DNA from: Ceratocystis colombiana
Lineage: Eukaryota > Ascomycota > Sordariomycetes > Microascales > Ceratocystidaceae
NCBI GenBank assembly: GCA_026419805.1
Contig: JAOSLS010000035.1
Location: 62,001-126,000 of the forward strand
DNA length: 64,000 bases
Direction of reading: 5' to 3'
In this document: positions 54,443 to 63,747 of the stretch, in pieces
Numbering within the stretch: the first letter of the stretch is position 1
Layout of the letters: each line of letters opens with the position of its first letter
Program-made: the position numbers and the translations under genes
Notes under the pieces: generated by a model
The model's database searches: none
Told to the model about the DNA's origin: nothing
The model's input: only the letters and a program-made list of their open reading frames with translations

Positions 54443-54521
54443 TGTTGTAGAATTGCTTGTATTGGCTGTTCACTCTCTCTCCCCTTCGTCAACCCATAAG
54501 TACTTCGACTATGAGATATAC
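54443..54521 (-). mobile_element. Truncated family D LTR (inverted)
   Basis: TGTTGTAGAATTGCTTGTAT to TACTTCGACTATGAGATATAC is the inverse of the last 80 bp of the LTR at 26945-27076. The other end is missing at the junction with the family A LTR. Confidence 0.7.
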
Positions 54522-54791
54522 TATTGTGACACGTATGTATTGTTGTGAAGTGTATTGATTTTCTATTGGTTTATTAAAGGTTTAAGTTCTTTCACTATGC
54601 ACAACTAGGCCGGAGTATTTATGCACAGGTTTACCCGGTGTTAATCCGACTGAGGACAGATTCTCCACAACATGTATTATTCGAGTTAATTAAGGACTGA
54701 GTTCTAAATCTCTTCACAGCATCGTGTGCCAGGTATCAGCATCACGCGTTTACCCGATGTTATTCCGGGTGGAGCTGGAATCTCCACAACA
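54522..54791 (-). mobile_element. Solo family A LTR (inverted), interrupted by a family B LTR
   Basis: Inverse of TGTTGTGGAGATTCCAGCTC...: the main part is 54678-54791 (AACTCAGTCCTTAATTAACT, CCGGAATAACATCGGGTAAA on the minus strand) and the last 19 bp lie at 54522-54540, on the far side of the family B insertion. Confidence 0.75.
54541..54672 (+). mobile_element. Solo LTR (family B) with 5-bp target duplication TGTAT
   Basis: 132 bp, TGTTGTGAAGTGTATTGATT to GATTCTCCACAACA, flanked by TGTAT at 54536-54540 and 54673-54677. Inserted within 20 bp of the end of the inverted family A LTR. Confidence 0.88.
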
Positions 54792-54865
54792 CTCTTAATG
54801 TCTGTGGCTAACCCTAAGGTTTGGCGGAACATAGTCAGGGGCAACAATCCTGATGGCCCCGACTC

Positions 54866-55262
54866 AGATTCCCGACAGCCACATCCACAAACAGGGACTT
54901 ACAGGTGATGTGCTTGAATCAAGTCATATATTTAAGCCTTGTCTCTGCCCGCCTTAGGCTGCTTCTTGGCACATTCTCAACGTTTAGGTATGGAGGACCT
55001 ACAGACACATGGTATGAGGAACACCCCACGTAGCTGGAATCCTACCTTGGGAATGCTAACAAACTAGGAGCCGATACTAGGCCATTACTGTCACACATGC
55101 GTCCGTATAGCTATGTCGCATTTGGCCATCATAGTGAATTTGATCATGTCACTGATCGGCTCACACCTTCTCAGGGCTGATGAGTGTTTGCTAGTGACAA
55201 ACCTTGTCGACTTTTAGTCTGACGCTTGCCAGTATAGACGAAACTGGCTTTAGAAGTGTTAC
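54866..55262. other. Spacer within segmental duplication
   Basis: No gene. The stretch around 55060-55130 (ACAAACTAGGAGCCGATACT, GTCACACATGCG) is shared with 62870-62930. Confidence 0.5.
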
Positions 55263-55302
55263 TTCAGCGGTAGCAGCGAGAAGGGTAGTTATGGTGAAAC
55301 AT
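55263..55302 (-). pseudogene. Orphan signal-peptide stub of a cupredoxin-like gene
   Basis: The minus strand from 55302 matches the first about 40 bases of the intact gene at 56360 (start codon, TTTCACCAT, CTTCTCGCTGC) with a 2-base deletion directly after ATG, so the frame is broken. The rest of the gene is not present. Confidence 0.65.
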
Positions 55303-55856
55303 ATGTTGTTAGTTTATTAGAAGAAAGTTGAGAGGTAGACTTAGAGAAGCCTAAAACGACAAGCGTAGAGGTAGCGATAAGAATGATGGGCGCGATTGAA
55401 GAAAGAAAGAGAGAAAGAAAGGTGTAAGTCTTAGCGTAAGTGACTAGCATGGTCAAGATTAGTCGCAGTTTCCGATGGCTCTCGAAATTGCCGTGTACCA
55501 GCACTCTCAGACCTGGCCGGCTCTGGTTCTTCTAGAGTATCACTAGTGCATAGTTCCTATATGGACAATCTTTTCCTCTATTCTTTCTCAATCTGGGCCA
55601 TCTTCTGCCATTGCAGAAATCCTAAATCGCGCAGTTCTTCTTGCAGCCCCTTTCAACTATCATTGCGTACACTAGGCTTGGCACTGCTATTCTAACCGAG
55701 TTCCTACGCAAAAGCCAATTGCAACCTTGGCGTATTACGCTCTCATATAACAACCTCAAAGTTAGCTCATCCAAAAGTATTCTTCACTCTCTCCCTTCCT
55801 TCCTCCTCCCTCGCTCTCAAGAAAGAGTGGGTTGATAAGCCCTGGCAGCAGGAAAT

Positions 55857-56360
55857 CTAGACTGGAACAAGACGACCGCCCTTGACCTCTGGGACGTTTT
55901 CCGCGTACCTCTCAACCTTGGCAGCTTCGCGGTAGCCTTCGAGATTACGCTTTCTGTTTTCTGGAGAGTTTATAGCCCCGACAGCGCCCTTCATGCAAGC
56001 GTCGCCAACACTATTATAGTACCAAATTCGCTTCTTGCTCAAGATGTCAATTTCGAAATAGTATTCATTCTCAGCCTGACCGTCGTACGTCACACGATTA
56101 GTAGAGCCAAACCCGCCATTTGACTTGCAAGGTTCGGTATAGGAAGATTGAACAACAGAGTGTACACCTGGCAAGAAATGAAATTGAACCTTGTCACCGA
56201 CTTTGGCTTGAATGTTATTAGGGGAGATTGTGTCACCAACCCAAACAATATGAGTGGTGGCGGCACGCTTGGCAACTTGGGAAGGGCTATCCTCAGGAGT
56301 CGTAGTAGGGATGGCCATGGCAGCAGCGGCAGCGAGAAGAGCAGTGATGGTGAAACGCAT
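55857..56360 (-). CDS. Small secreted cupredoxin-like protein with dibasic processing site, His kept
   Basis: 167 aa, one exon. Signal peptide 1-17 (MRFTITALLAAAAAMAIPT), propeptide-like TPEDSPSQVAKR with KR at 31-32, then THIVWVGDTISPNNIQAKVG, DKVQFHFLPGVHSVVQSSY, IWYYNSVGDACMKGAVGAIN. His67 is present; the FYC cysteine is Asn, NHC is DAC and Met is Ala, so at most one copper ligand survives. Cys78 and Cys122 are kept. A TATA box (TATATAAATA) lies about 135-145 bp upstream. A near-identical copy lies at 63748 and extends beyond the window; the next closest is the 33.3-kb gene. Confidence 0.88.
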   Translation of the reverse strand: MRFTITALLAAAAAMAIPTTTPEDSPSQVAKRAATTHIVWVGDTISPNNIQAKVGDKVQFHFLPGVHSVVQSSYTEPCKSNGGFGSTNRVTYDGQAENEYYFEIDILSKKRIWYYNSVGDACMKGAVGAINSPENRKRNLEGYREAAKVERYAENVPEVKGGRLVPV

Positions 56361-56493
56361 GTTGGCGGTTTGAAAGAAGAAAGAATACAGTAGATAATCA
56401 GGCTTAAAGTTCAAAGAAACAAGGGAAGGAAGTGTTCTGCTGAGATGGTAATGGTAGCTGTGATGAGGCCTTGGGATGTCCCGCGAACTTGGT

Positions 56494-56503
56494 ATTTATA
56501 TAG
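56494..56503 (-). promoter_or_regulatory. TATA box of the 55.9-kb cupredoxin-like gene
   Basis: Minus-strand CTATATAAATACC, about 135-145 bp before the ATG at 56360. Confidence 0.65.
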
Positions 56504-58074
56504 TCGATCCAGTATCCCTACGCTCACTTCGCCAATGCTTTCGCCATTATCGCAAGAACCTGCCAGTTTTGCCCGAGAGCTGTGGATAATAAGCAAGCAA
56601 GCAAGCCCAAGGGAAAAGTGATATGATATGAAAGCTCACGATTACACTCATCATATCGTTATCCACTGAGAAAAGCAAATCACAGGCCATAAAGCGGCTT
56701 ACCTGACCATGGCATGTAAGAGGACTGCGAAGCCAAGACGGTTGAATTATTCCTCTAGACACTCTGGACTCTAAAGTCCGTACATACTCGTGACTTATAC
56801 AGAGCCGGGCGTTGAGTTTTGTTAATATTAAGCTTTATACTAGCATTCAAGCCTTTATTCAATGCGTACGCTTAATCCCTTTATCCCATGCTTACTTATA
56901 ATAGGACAGGTAAGACACCCATGCGTCTAACGACTTGCTCTAAACATCTAGCGTAGTATGACAGCCACGTGACTATCGTGAGAGGAGCGAATTTTGAATT
57001 TTAACAAAGCAACAGAGGAAGTGTTGCTGATTATCCACTCATCGAACATTCCAACCAAGAGCAAAAACACTAAAAACAGAAAGCGTTGTTGTGATCGACA
57101 TGGATAGGGGGAGGGGGGAAGCGAGATGGAGCAAATGAAACATCGGGGTTAAGGCGACAGACTATTTATTTACAAGCACTGAAATTCTCGAAGCTCTACA
57201 AAGTCGCCCATAATAGAACATAGACTACTTGGTGCTCGTGAATGACGAAAACATGCCACTAGAGCTTCATTTGCTTGCCTCTTGCCGGTTTCTCCCCAGA
57301 GTGAAGTGTTGGCGAGGTTTGGGATTCAAGCAATGGTTTTGGTGAAATAAGCTAGACAGAGTCGCCGAGTTCACGCAACTCAACCAAGCAGTTGACACCA
57401 TGTAAGACCCGAGACTCCCCCCTTTTGCTGTAGCCGCCATGCACCAAGTCCAGCAAAGTCCAGCAAGGTCGTGGCTTCTGTCCTATCCAAGTTTTCATAA
57501 GCGGCATGATACTGCACGTAACAATATTACCCGCCAGGCCAAGAAACAGTAGCAGAAACAAGAGGGGTTAAGACTAAAGCAGAGCCGTTCGTAATTAGTC
57601 TACGGAGGTTGTGTAAGCCACAGGCAAGATATATGTACAAGCAGGGACTCAAAGAAACGTAAATATCACCCAAAGAATAACGGAGTAGGAACAATTATAA
57701 CCCATTGCTGACAAGTAAGCAGCTCGGATTTAAAAAACACTCAGTCCGCTGAAAGCTTACTATATGTGAATCTTTATGGGGAACTGCAGACGCGGACTCT
57801 AGGATCTTCTAAATTACTACCTATTGACAACTTCCCTGGATCTAATGCTCCAGGGCCGGTATGCAAAGTGCACAAAATGGGACGGCCGAAATCTTGGTCC
57901 ATGAAATGCTCAAACATTACCTCTTCCAGTATAAGCTTTAGCGGTTTGCTGAGCTAGCTATCAGTTTGCGAGTTTCGGCTCTAGGCGACTATTATCATTG
58001 ACTAACAGTATATATCTGATAGCGGATAGAAACCAAGCTTCAATAGGCTTAACACTATAGTACTCCTAATGCCC
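56504..58074. other. Intergenic region, no gene recognised
   Basis: No supported gene. A short stretch near 57310-57360 (GGGATTCAAGCAATGGTTTT) recurs near 37090. Confidence 0.5.
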
Positions 58075-59150
58075 ACAGGCTGCTATCGGGAGGGTCTTAG
58101 GTAGGCGTTAGCTATGCGTGCTGGCGGCGTTGGAACAAAACAGTCTTTTGTACTTGAAACAATATCACGGCAAGTCAATGCACGGCATTCAATGAACTTA
58201 AGGAAGTGCAACAGCATGGATGATGTAGTGATGGGAAAAGAAAAGCTGAACCAGAGTAAGATACAATGATATGCGCGAAAGGCGCTACCAGAAGGCAGAG
58301 AATTCCTGTTTTAGCGATTGTTCTTGTAGCTCTATTAGCTCTGCAATCTTTTCCGTCTATGATACTACCCGGTGTGTATAGGTAGTGCCTGTCCTCCCTC
58401 TATCTACCCATCATTCGGCCTTTCCTAGGCCAGTCCTGAGAGAGAAGTACCGGCCATGGCGAGGGAGTAAGAAGTGAACAGAGCCCGGTCCCACCACTAC
58501 CCCTATCTCCATAGTCTATCCGTCTCATGCATTCTTCCTCCTTCTCATCCACTCTTCCTCCTTCTCAGCCAAGTCAAGTATAGCCGATCCATTAATGTGT
58601 TCTCGAAGCTCCTCGGCTTCCCTTGATTCGATTGCGTTGATACCCTTCACAAGCCTAGGAAAACCCTTGCAGCTTCACAAATCCTGGGATAGATCGATCC
58701 CTAGTGGCTGTTGCTACCTTTCCCGTCCTCGGGATGAATGCAACACTGAAACTGGTTTGGTGTGGCTCACAAAGCCAACTCTAAATGCACAATCCAGTGT
58801 ATTACAGATAGCTCTTTGCGTGCAGAGACTAGTCTAGTTGACCCGTAGGTGTCTGAGTGACCAAGAGAGACGAAGACTGGCTGATCCAACTTCTGCCATG
58901 GTTCGTTCGTGCTAGGCCTTTTCTTTTTTGTCACCTGATCATGCCATTCCCACATCCACCAAGCCCACTACTCTAGGAGTTACAGTCACCCAAGTTGTTA
59001 GGGGTCATATAGTCCACAGAGTCATCGGGCATATGATTCTAGAGCAGTCATGTTGCCAAAGAAGAAAGCTAAGGCCTAACAATCCTTGCTCACTTTAAGT
59101 TTGGCCCACGTGAATTATAAGCAAGTGCACCCTCAAGATAGAACGTAGCA
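58075..59150. repeat. Dispersed noncoding repeat family F, copy 2 (diverged, interrupted)
   Basis: 58075-58270 (CTTTTGTACTTGAAACAATATC, GGGAAAAGAAAAGC) and 58880-59080 (GCCATGGTTCGTTCGTGCTAGGC, GGGGTCATATAGTCC) match successive parts of copies 1 and 3. About 600 bp of unrelated sequence separates them. Confidence 0.5.
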
Positions 59151-59190
59151 TAAAAAAACAACGCAACATTTAATTAATGGAAACTAATCG

Positions 59191-60400
59191 CTATTTTCCA
59201 CGTATTTCAATAACAGCCTGACATGTTCTTGAGTTATGACTGACCTTACTACAAGTTCCACATCGCCTTGCCCTCGCCGGCCCCGACCTTCCCCGGCCAC
59301 CACTCACGAATAATTCCGCCATCACCTGTCTATTAACGTCTTTGTGGTCAATCTCGCTTCTTCCCTCATCTATATTCATGTTCCGTCTATTTTGTAGCTG
59401 AGTTGCTTTCGCTTTACGGCGTTTGCTAAGAATCTTATTTGTCTGTCGAAGAATCTGAGCCTCCAACTTCAACAGGGCGTTCTGACACATTATTTAACAG
59501 TAGATATATCAGGAGGACGTACTGAGTGCCCTAGAAGGAGGAATAAGCGATTATTGGGGTTGCTCTGTGTCTATCTACTTTTTGCCTGAAGAACGGATCT
59601 CAACCGATTTATATATCCATCACTACCATGTCTAGATCAAGCACATGGGCCCTATATGTCTAATGCTAACCCTAACGGTTTGGCGAACTAGATCAGGGTC
59701 AGCAATCCTGGTAACCCTGGCTCCCTTAAAACCTCTCCTAACATTGCTTTCTGTCGTAGCTGCTTGATGGGCAGCATAAAAAGCCAGAAAGAAATTAGTC
59801 TTGGAGATGTGGGTTATCGAGCACATGATTAGGTGCTCGATTTCATAGACCTTCTTGAGTAATCCAAAGCACCCAATACCAAGGCGCGGAGGCAGGCAAG
59901 ACGAATTAGCAGGCACCCTCAGCGCGATGATGTGGCTATCTTCACAACATTTCTCAAAGTCGACTAAGTAGTGGCTTTCATGACCATCGAGGATAAGAAG
60001 ACGACAGCAACTGTTTGATCGGGCCCTTGCATAGTGAACGAAGTGGTTGAGCCACGTAAGGCCTGTATTATTGCCAGTCCAGCCATTATGAGTCGTGGCG
60101 GTGGCTTAGCCCCCCGGGAGACTGCTTTCTCTGCACCAGCCAGCGAGGTGATATTGGCCTGCAGTCATGATGAACAGCGCAACCGCCCAGCATTCAGCAT
60201 TCAGCATCAATTGCCTGAATGGCTGTGACCCGTTTCCAGTTTCCAGCCTGCACTGATTTCGTCTTTCCATACCTGCCTTTCCACCACTGCAACGACACCT
60301 CCGCTTGCAATGACGCCCATCGTAAAAACAGTCTCACCAAAGTCGTGGATTTCAGCTAGGTTGATACCATATTTTGCAATTGTTGACCAAGAAGACATCT
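59191..60400 (-). pseudogene. Pogo/Fot1-like transposase pseudogene, interrupted by a family E repeat
   Basis: On the minus strand: TIAKYGINLAEIHDFGETVF with MGVIASG (about 60320-60390) is the region of the first catalytic Asp (normally YNFDETGF; here HDFGETVF, so Asp is Gly). Then PPRLGIGCFGLLKKVYEIEH, SITHISKTNFFLAFYAAHQA and TESNVRRGFKGA (59730-59900), the third-Asp region (PLDVGCF reads RLGIGCF). After the inserted repeat, the C-terminal coiled segment and the knuckle CGTCSKVSHNSRTC (59230-59290). Both observable catalytic Asp positions are lost. Confidence 0.78.
59505..59722 (+). repeat. Family E repeat, copy 2 (inside pogo pseudogene)
   Basis: About 218 bp, GGAGGACGTACTGAGTGCCC to CAATCCTGGTAACCCTGG, uninterrupted. 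It splits the transposase reading frame between the catalytic and zinc-knuckle parts. No clear target duplication or terminal repeats. Confidence 0.6.
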
Positions 60401-61616
60401 ATTTGCTAGAATTACGTGCGAATTACCAGATATCTGAAATGAAAGGGCGTCTCCTTTTCAACTTTCCATCTACGCACAATATCTTTGGGTATTGGTGACT
60501 AGTGAGTAGCTTTGAGACTAGGCCTCTGGACGAAGGAAGCCGCGGTCCGGGGCCAGCTAAATCAATATTATAATTTTGAAGTTCACGCTTTTCATGCAGT
60601 CAGTTTCCGAGCGGCAACTCTCAAGGCCATGGTCAGCTATAGCGCAAACTGGAGCCCCCCAACCATAGAGGCGGAAAAATAAAAGAATAGCAGCGCAAGG
60701 CTGTTCAGGAGTAGTACCGTCATAGAAGACTGTAGGAGGACCCAAGATGAGCTCTGAGAAAGCAGTGTTGCAGTTTAGTACTGAACACGGAAGGCGGTGA
60801 GGATGGGCGGAAACACAGGGGAGTGAGTAAAAGTATTTCACCCTTCTCACCAGCACAACCTTCTAGATAGACTCCTTTCCCTCCTCATTAATCTATAAAG
60901 ATTCTATACGTACCATAGCAGCGCGCCTTAACCGTAGCAAGCGGCTTTCACCAGCTGGAGGGTTCGATTCTCGGTAACAAGATATCATTTTCTTAAAGTC
61001 CACCAGACTGCTGAGTGTAGAAGCATCTTATGTGGTACTAGCAATGAAATGGAAAGAACAGTTAAAAGGTATTTATCAAATAGCTTGTATGGTTATGGTT
61101 AGGTGTAGCAAAGAATTGCAGACATGAGACACGACGGTAGTGAAAAAAGACAAAAGAGGTGAGAGGAGAAAGGAAACAAAGGTCTATATAGCCAGAAGGA
61201 CCATCTCTTCCTGAGTCTCTTTCTGGGCCACGCCCGTAACAAGCGAAACATAGCCAGTCACACCAGCGCTTTATCCATCTATGTAGCACAGGGCCCCTGA
61301 GTATAAGCATAACAATTTTGGTTGGTCTCTCAACGTACCACGCCTAGGCTAATTAGTATGGTTTACATCTTAGTACTGGTTACACAAGGGGAAAGAGGCC
61401 TCATCCGTACTATTTGAATTGAGGTTGCATACTACATAGAGACGATAGCGCCCCTTTTGCCCTTCAACTGCATTTTCTGTAAAAATCTCCAAATCTACTG
61501 TTGAAATGACTGTAGCAGAACCATGACACCAACATGGCATACTGTCAATGGGCAAGAAAGAAGACAGGATCAAGATGGTGTTGTTTAGAGAGGAACTATG
61601 TCGGTACCTAAGCCGG
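60401..61616. other. Intergenic region, no gene recognised
   Basis: No supported gene. A tRNA-like B-box (GGTTCGATTCTC) occurs near 60961, but no tRNA cloverleaf forms around it. Confidence 0.5.
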
Positions 61617-61865
61617 GTGTGGGTTTTGGGTCCAGGGTCACATGACAATCTGACCCTGACCCCACTCTGAGATAGACTTACGAAGCGTCAACCTTGGAAG
61701 TCTGTCACAGAGTTTCCTTCCTTCTTCATCAAGCATTAAGAATCAGAAGAATCGACATACATTTTAGGATTGCTATTCATACGAGTCTACCGTATACATA
61801 TGCATCTACGTGAGTGATTATAGCGTCCTGTTTACTGTGGTCAATAGCTGCAGGGTTACAACTGC
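61617..61865. repeat. Solo LTR-like repeat (family G, copy 2)
   Basis: About 248 bp, roughly 90 percent like 21987-22234 (TCACATGACAATCTGACCCTG, ACTTACGAAGCG, GTGAGTGATTATAGCG, TGTGGTCAATAGCTGCAGGG). Confidence 0.62.
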
Positions 61866-61877
61866 AGTTTACCCACA

Positions 61878-62080
61878 CGGGGTGACCCTGACTAAGTCCG
61901 GCCAGACGTTAGGGTTAATGTCCGACACAAAGGTCTAGACACTGCAGTGATGGATGTATGAGTCGGTTGGGCTGCGCTTCAATCAAGAATTAGATAGACA
62001 CCCACATTATCAATAGTCACTCATTTCTTCTTCCCATTCTAAGACAATCAGTGCGTCCTCCCGACATCTACTGTTAAGCT
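61878..62080 (-). repeat. Family E repeat, copy 3 (inverted)
   Basis: On the minus strand GGAGGACGCACTGATTGTCT to CATTAACCCTAACGTCTGGC and TTAGTCAGGGTCACC, matching copies 1 and 2 with substitutions. Confidence 0.6.
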
Positions 62081-62109
62081 AACCTTCTAGTGACTTGAGC
62101 TGCAGAAAT

Positions 62110-62690
62110 TACCCTGTTGGCTTCCAACTCCGTCTTTGCCGAGGACTAGATTTGATATGACAGATGGAATGCAATGGCATGAGCAAGGCATAGTAGAATG
62201 CGCCTGCCGAGATGGGAAAAGAAGCCGGAAAGTGAGCTGGATAAAATCACGGAGGAGAAAGGTCATTTTTAGGAGGCAGAGAACTATTTGTCTAGCTCTT
62301 GTCCCTGCACTCATTTGGTGTCACACTGGCTTATATATCTAGTCACCCTACCGAGAAGTACAGAAACTAGCAACGCTAACTTCCGCCGTGGCTTGTCCTT
62401 GCGAGGCCTTTCTAGTCACTTGCCAACGTCATTCCAACGCCTATAAAGCTCAATACGCTAGGTCGCCCAAAAGATTGAGGGCTATAAAGCCCACAAAAGC
62501 CCTAGAGTCTAGGTGGTATGGCATCGCGTTTGTGGGGGCGGCCATCGTACTTGGGCTTCCTGGACAGGCATTTCTAAGGTGGAAAGTGAACCCCTGTTCA
62601 ACCCAAGTCTAACTATTGGACACTTGACATTGGGAACTAAATAGCTACCGCTCTTGACAGATCTGCATCTATGAATAGGAATATATCGGT
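62110..62690. repeat. Dispersed noncoding repeat family F, copy 3
   Basis: GGAATGCAATGGCATGAGCAAGG, GAGATGGGAAAAGA, GATAAAATCACGGAGGAGAAAGGTC, TTGTGGGGGCGG. Same order as copy 1. Confidence 0.6.
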
Positions 62691-63249
62691 AATATACTTA
62701 AACCAAGTTGCATATTCCAGGATGTTTCTCTCTCAGACTGTGGCACCTTCCCGTAGCACATCGCGGCACATCCTCAGCGGCGAGATATGCAGAATATACA
62801 GACAGATTGTATAAAAGACGTCTCTTGTAAGTAGAATCCTGCACGTGGGGGTCTGCTTTCTGACGCTAGCAAACCAAGAGTCGATACTAAGCCGCTAGTG
62901 TCACACATGCCTCTATATATCTATGGCATACTGACATGCCGCCTCGGTGTCACAACTATTGCGCGCTACAATTTAGACATACTTATTCTGTAAGCCAAGA
63001 ATCTCTTCCTGCGAGAGAAGTAAGCAGAATCGCACGGCGAAACCCAGGCACTAGCACAGAACACACAGATGGCCTATGAGCCTGGGCATATCAATCGTGC
63101 TAATAGAGCCGCCCTACGCATTTTGATGAAATAAAGCTTGAGAACATTTAGTGAAAGAGAATTCAGTGGCTAGTGACATTAGAGAGGCCGGTAGCACTAA
63201 CATCACTCTTCATATAGTTACTGCCGGCACCATCGTAGTGAATTTGAGT

Positions 63250-63297
63250 TTCTATTACAGCGGTAGCAACGAGAAGGGCAGTCATGGCGAAGTGTAT
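63250..63297 (-). pseudogene. Orphan signal-peptide stub of a cupredoxin-like gene, start codon lost
   Basis: Same stub as 55263-55302 (AGAAGGGCAGTCATGG on the plus strand). The plus-strand CAT that would give the ATG is TAT here. Confidence 0.6.
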
Positions 63298-63747
63298 GTT
63301 GTCAGCTTAGAAGAAGAAAGCAGAGAGGTAGACTTGGAATAACCCAAAAAGACAAGCACAAGGATAGGAAGGGTGGATGGCGATAAAACCGATGGGTAGT
63401 CGCAGTTTTCGAACTAGTGCATAGTTCCTTCACAGACAACACTCAATCTTTTCCTCTGTTCTTTCTCAATCTAAGCCGCGTGATCTGACTATCTTCTAAC
63501 AGCGCTGAAATACTAGATCGCGCAGTTCTTACAGTTCCCTTCAACTACCATCCCGTAGACTAGGCTTGGTACTGCTTTGTCTACCCTGAGCTCCTATGCA
63601 AAAACCAATTACAACCTTAGCGTATTAGGCCCTCGGATAACAATCTCAGAGATAACCCATCCAAAAGTATTCTTCACCCTCTCCCTTCCTTCCTCCTCCC
63701 TCGCTCTCAAGAAAGAATGGGTTGATAAGCCCTGGCAAACAGGAAAT

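Larger units (their letters stand above)
54303..54865. repeat. Family E repeat, copy 1, split by nested LTRs
   Basis: The first part, 54303-54442 (GGAGGACGTACTGAATG to GATTTATATATTCCTCACCA), and second part, 54796-54865 (AATGTCTGTGGCTAACCCTA then AGGTTTGGCGGAAC), are contiguous in the uninterrupted copy at 59505-59722. The gap holds the LTRs at 54443-54791. Confidence 0.65.
53820..56360. repeat. Second segmental duplication, unit A
   Basis: Order F repeat, spacer, orphan stub, then cupredoxin gene; the same order recurs at 62110-64000. Offset is 7891 bp at the gene and about 8175 bp in the F repeat. Part of the offset change comes from the nested LTRs present only here. Confidence 0.75.

Noticed and set aside
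60917..60985. tRNA-like stretch with a B-box (GGTTCGATTCTC)
   Set aside because: The T-stem pairs at only three of five positions, and no acceptor stem or anticodon arm could be formed. It may be a decayed tRNA copy, but I cannot support a gene.
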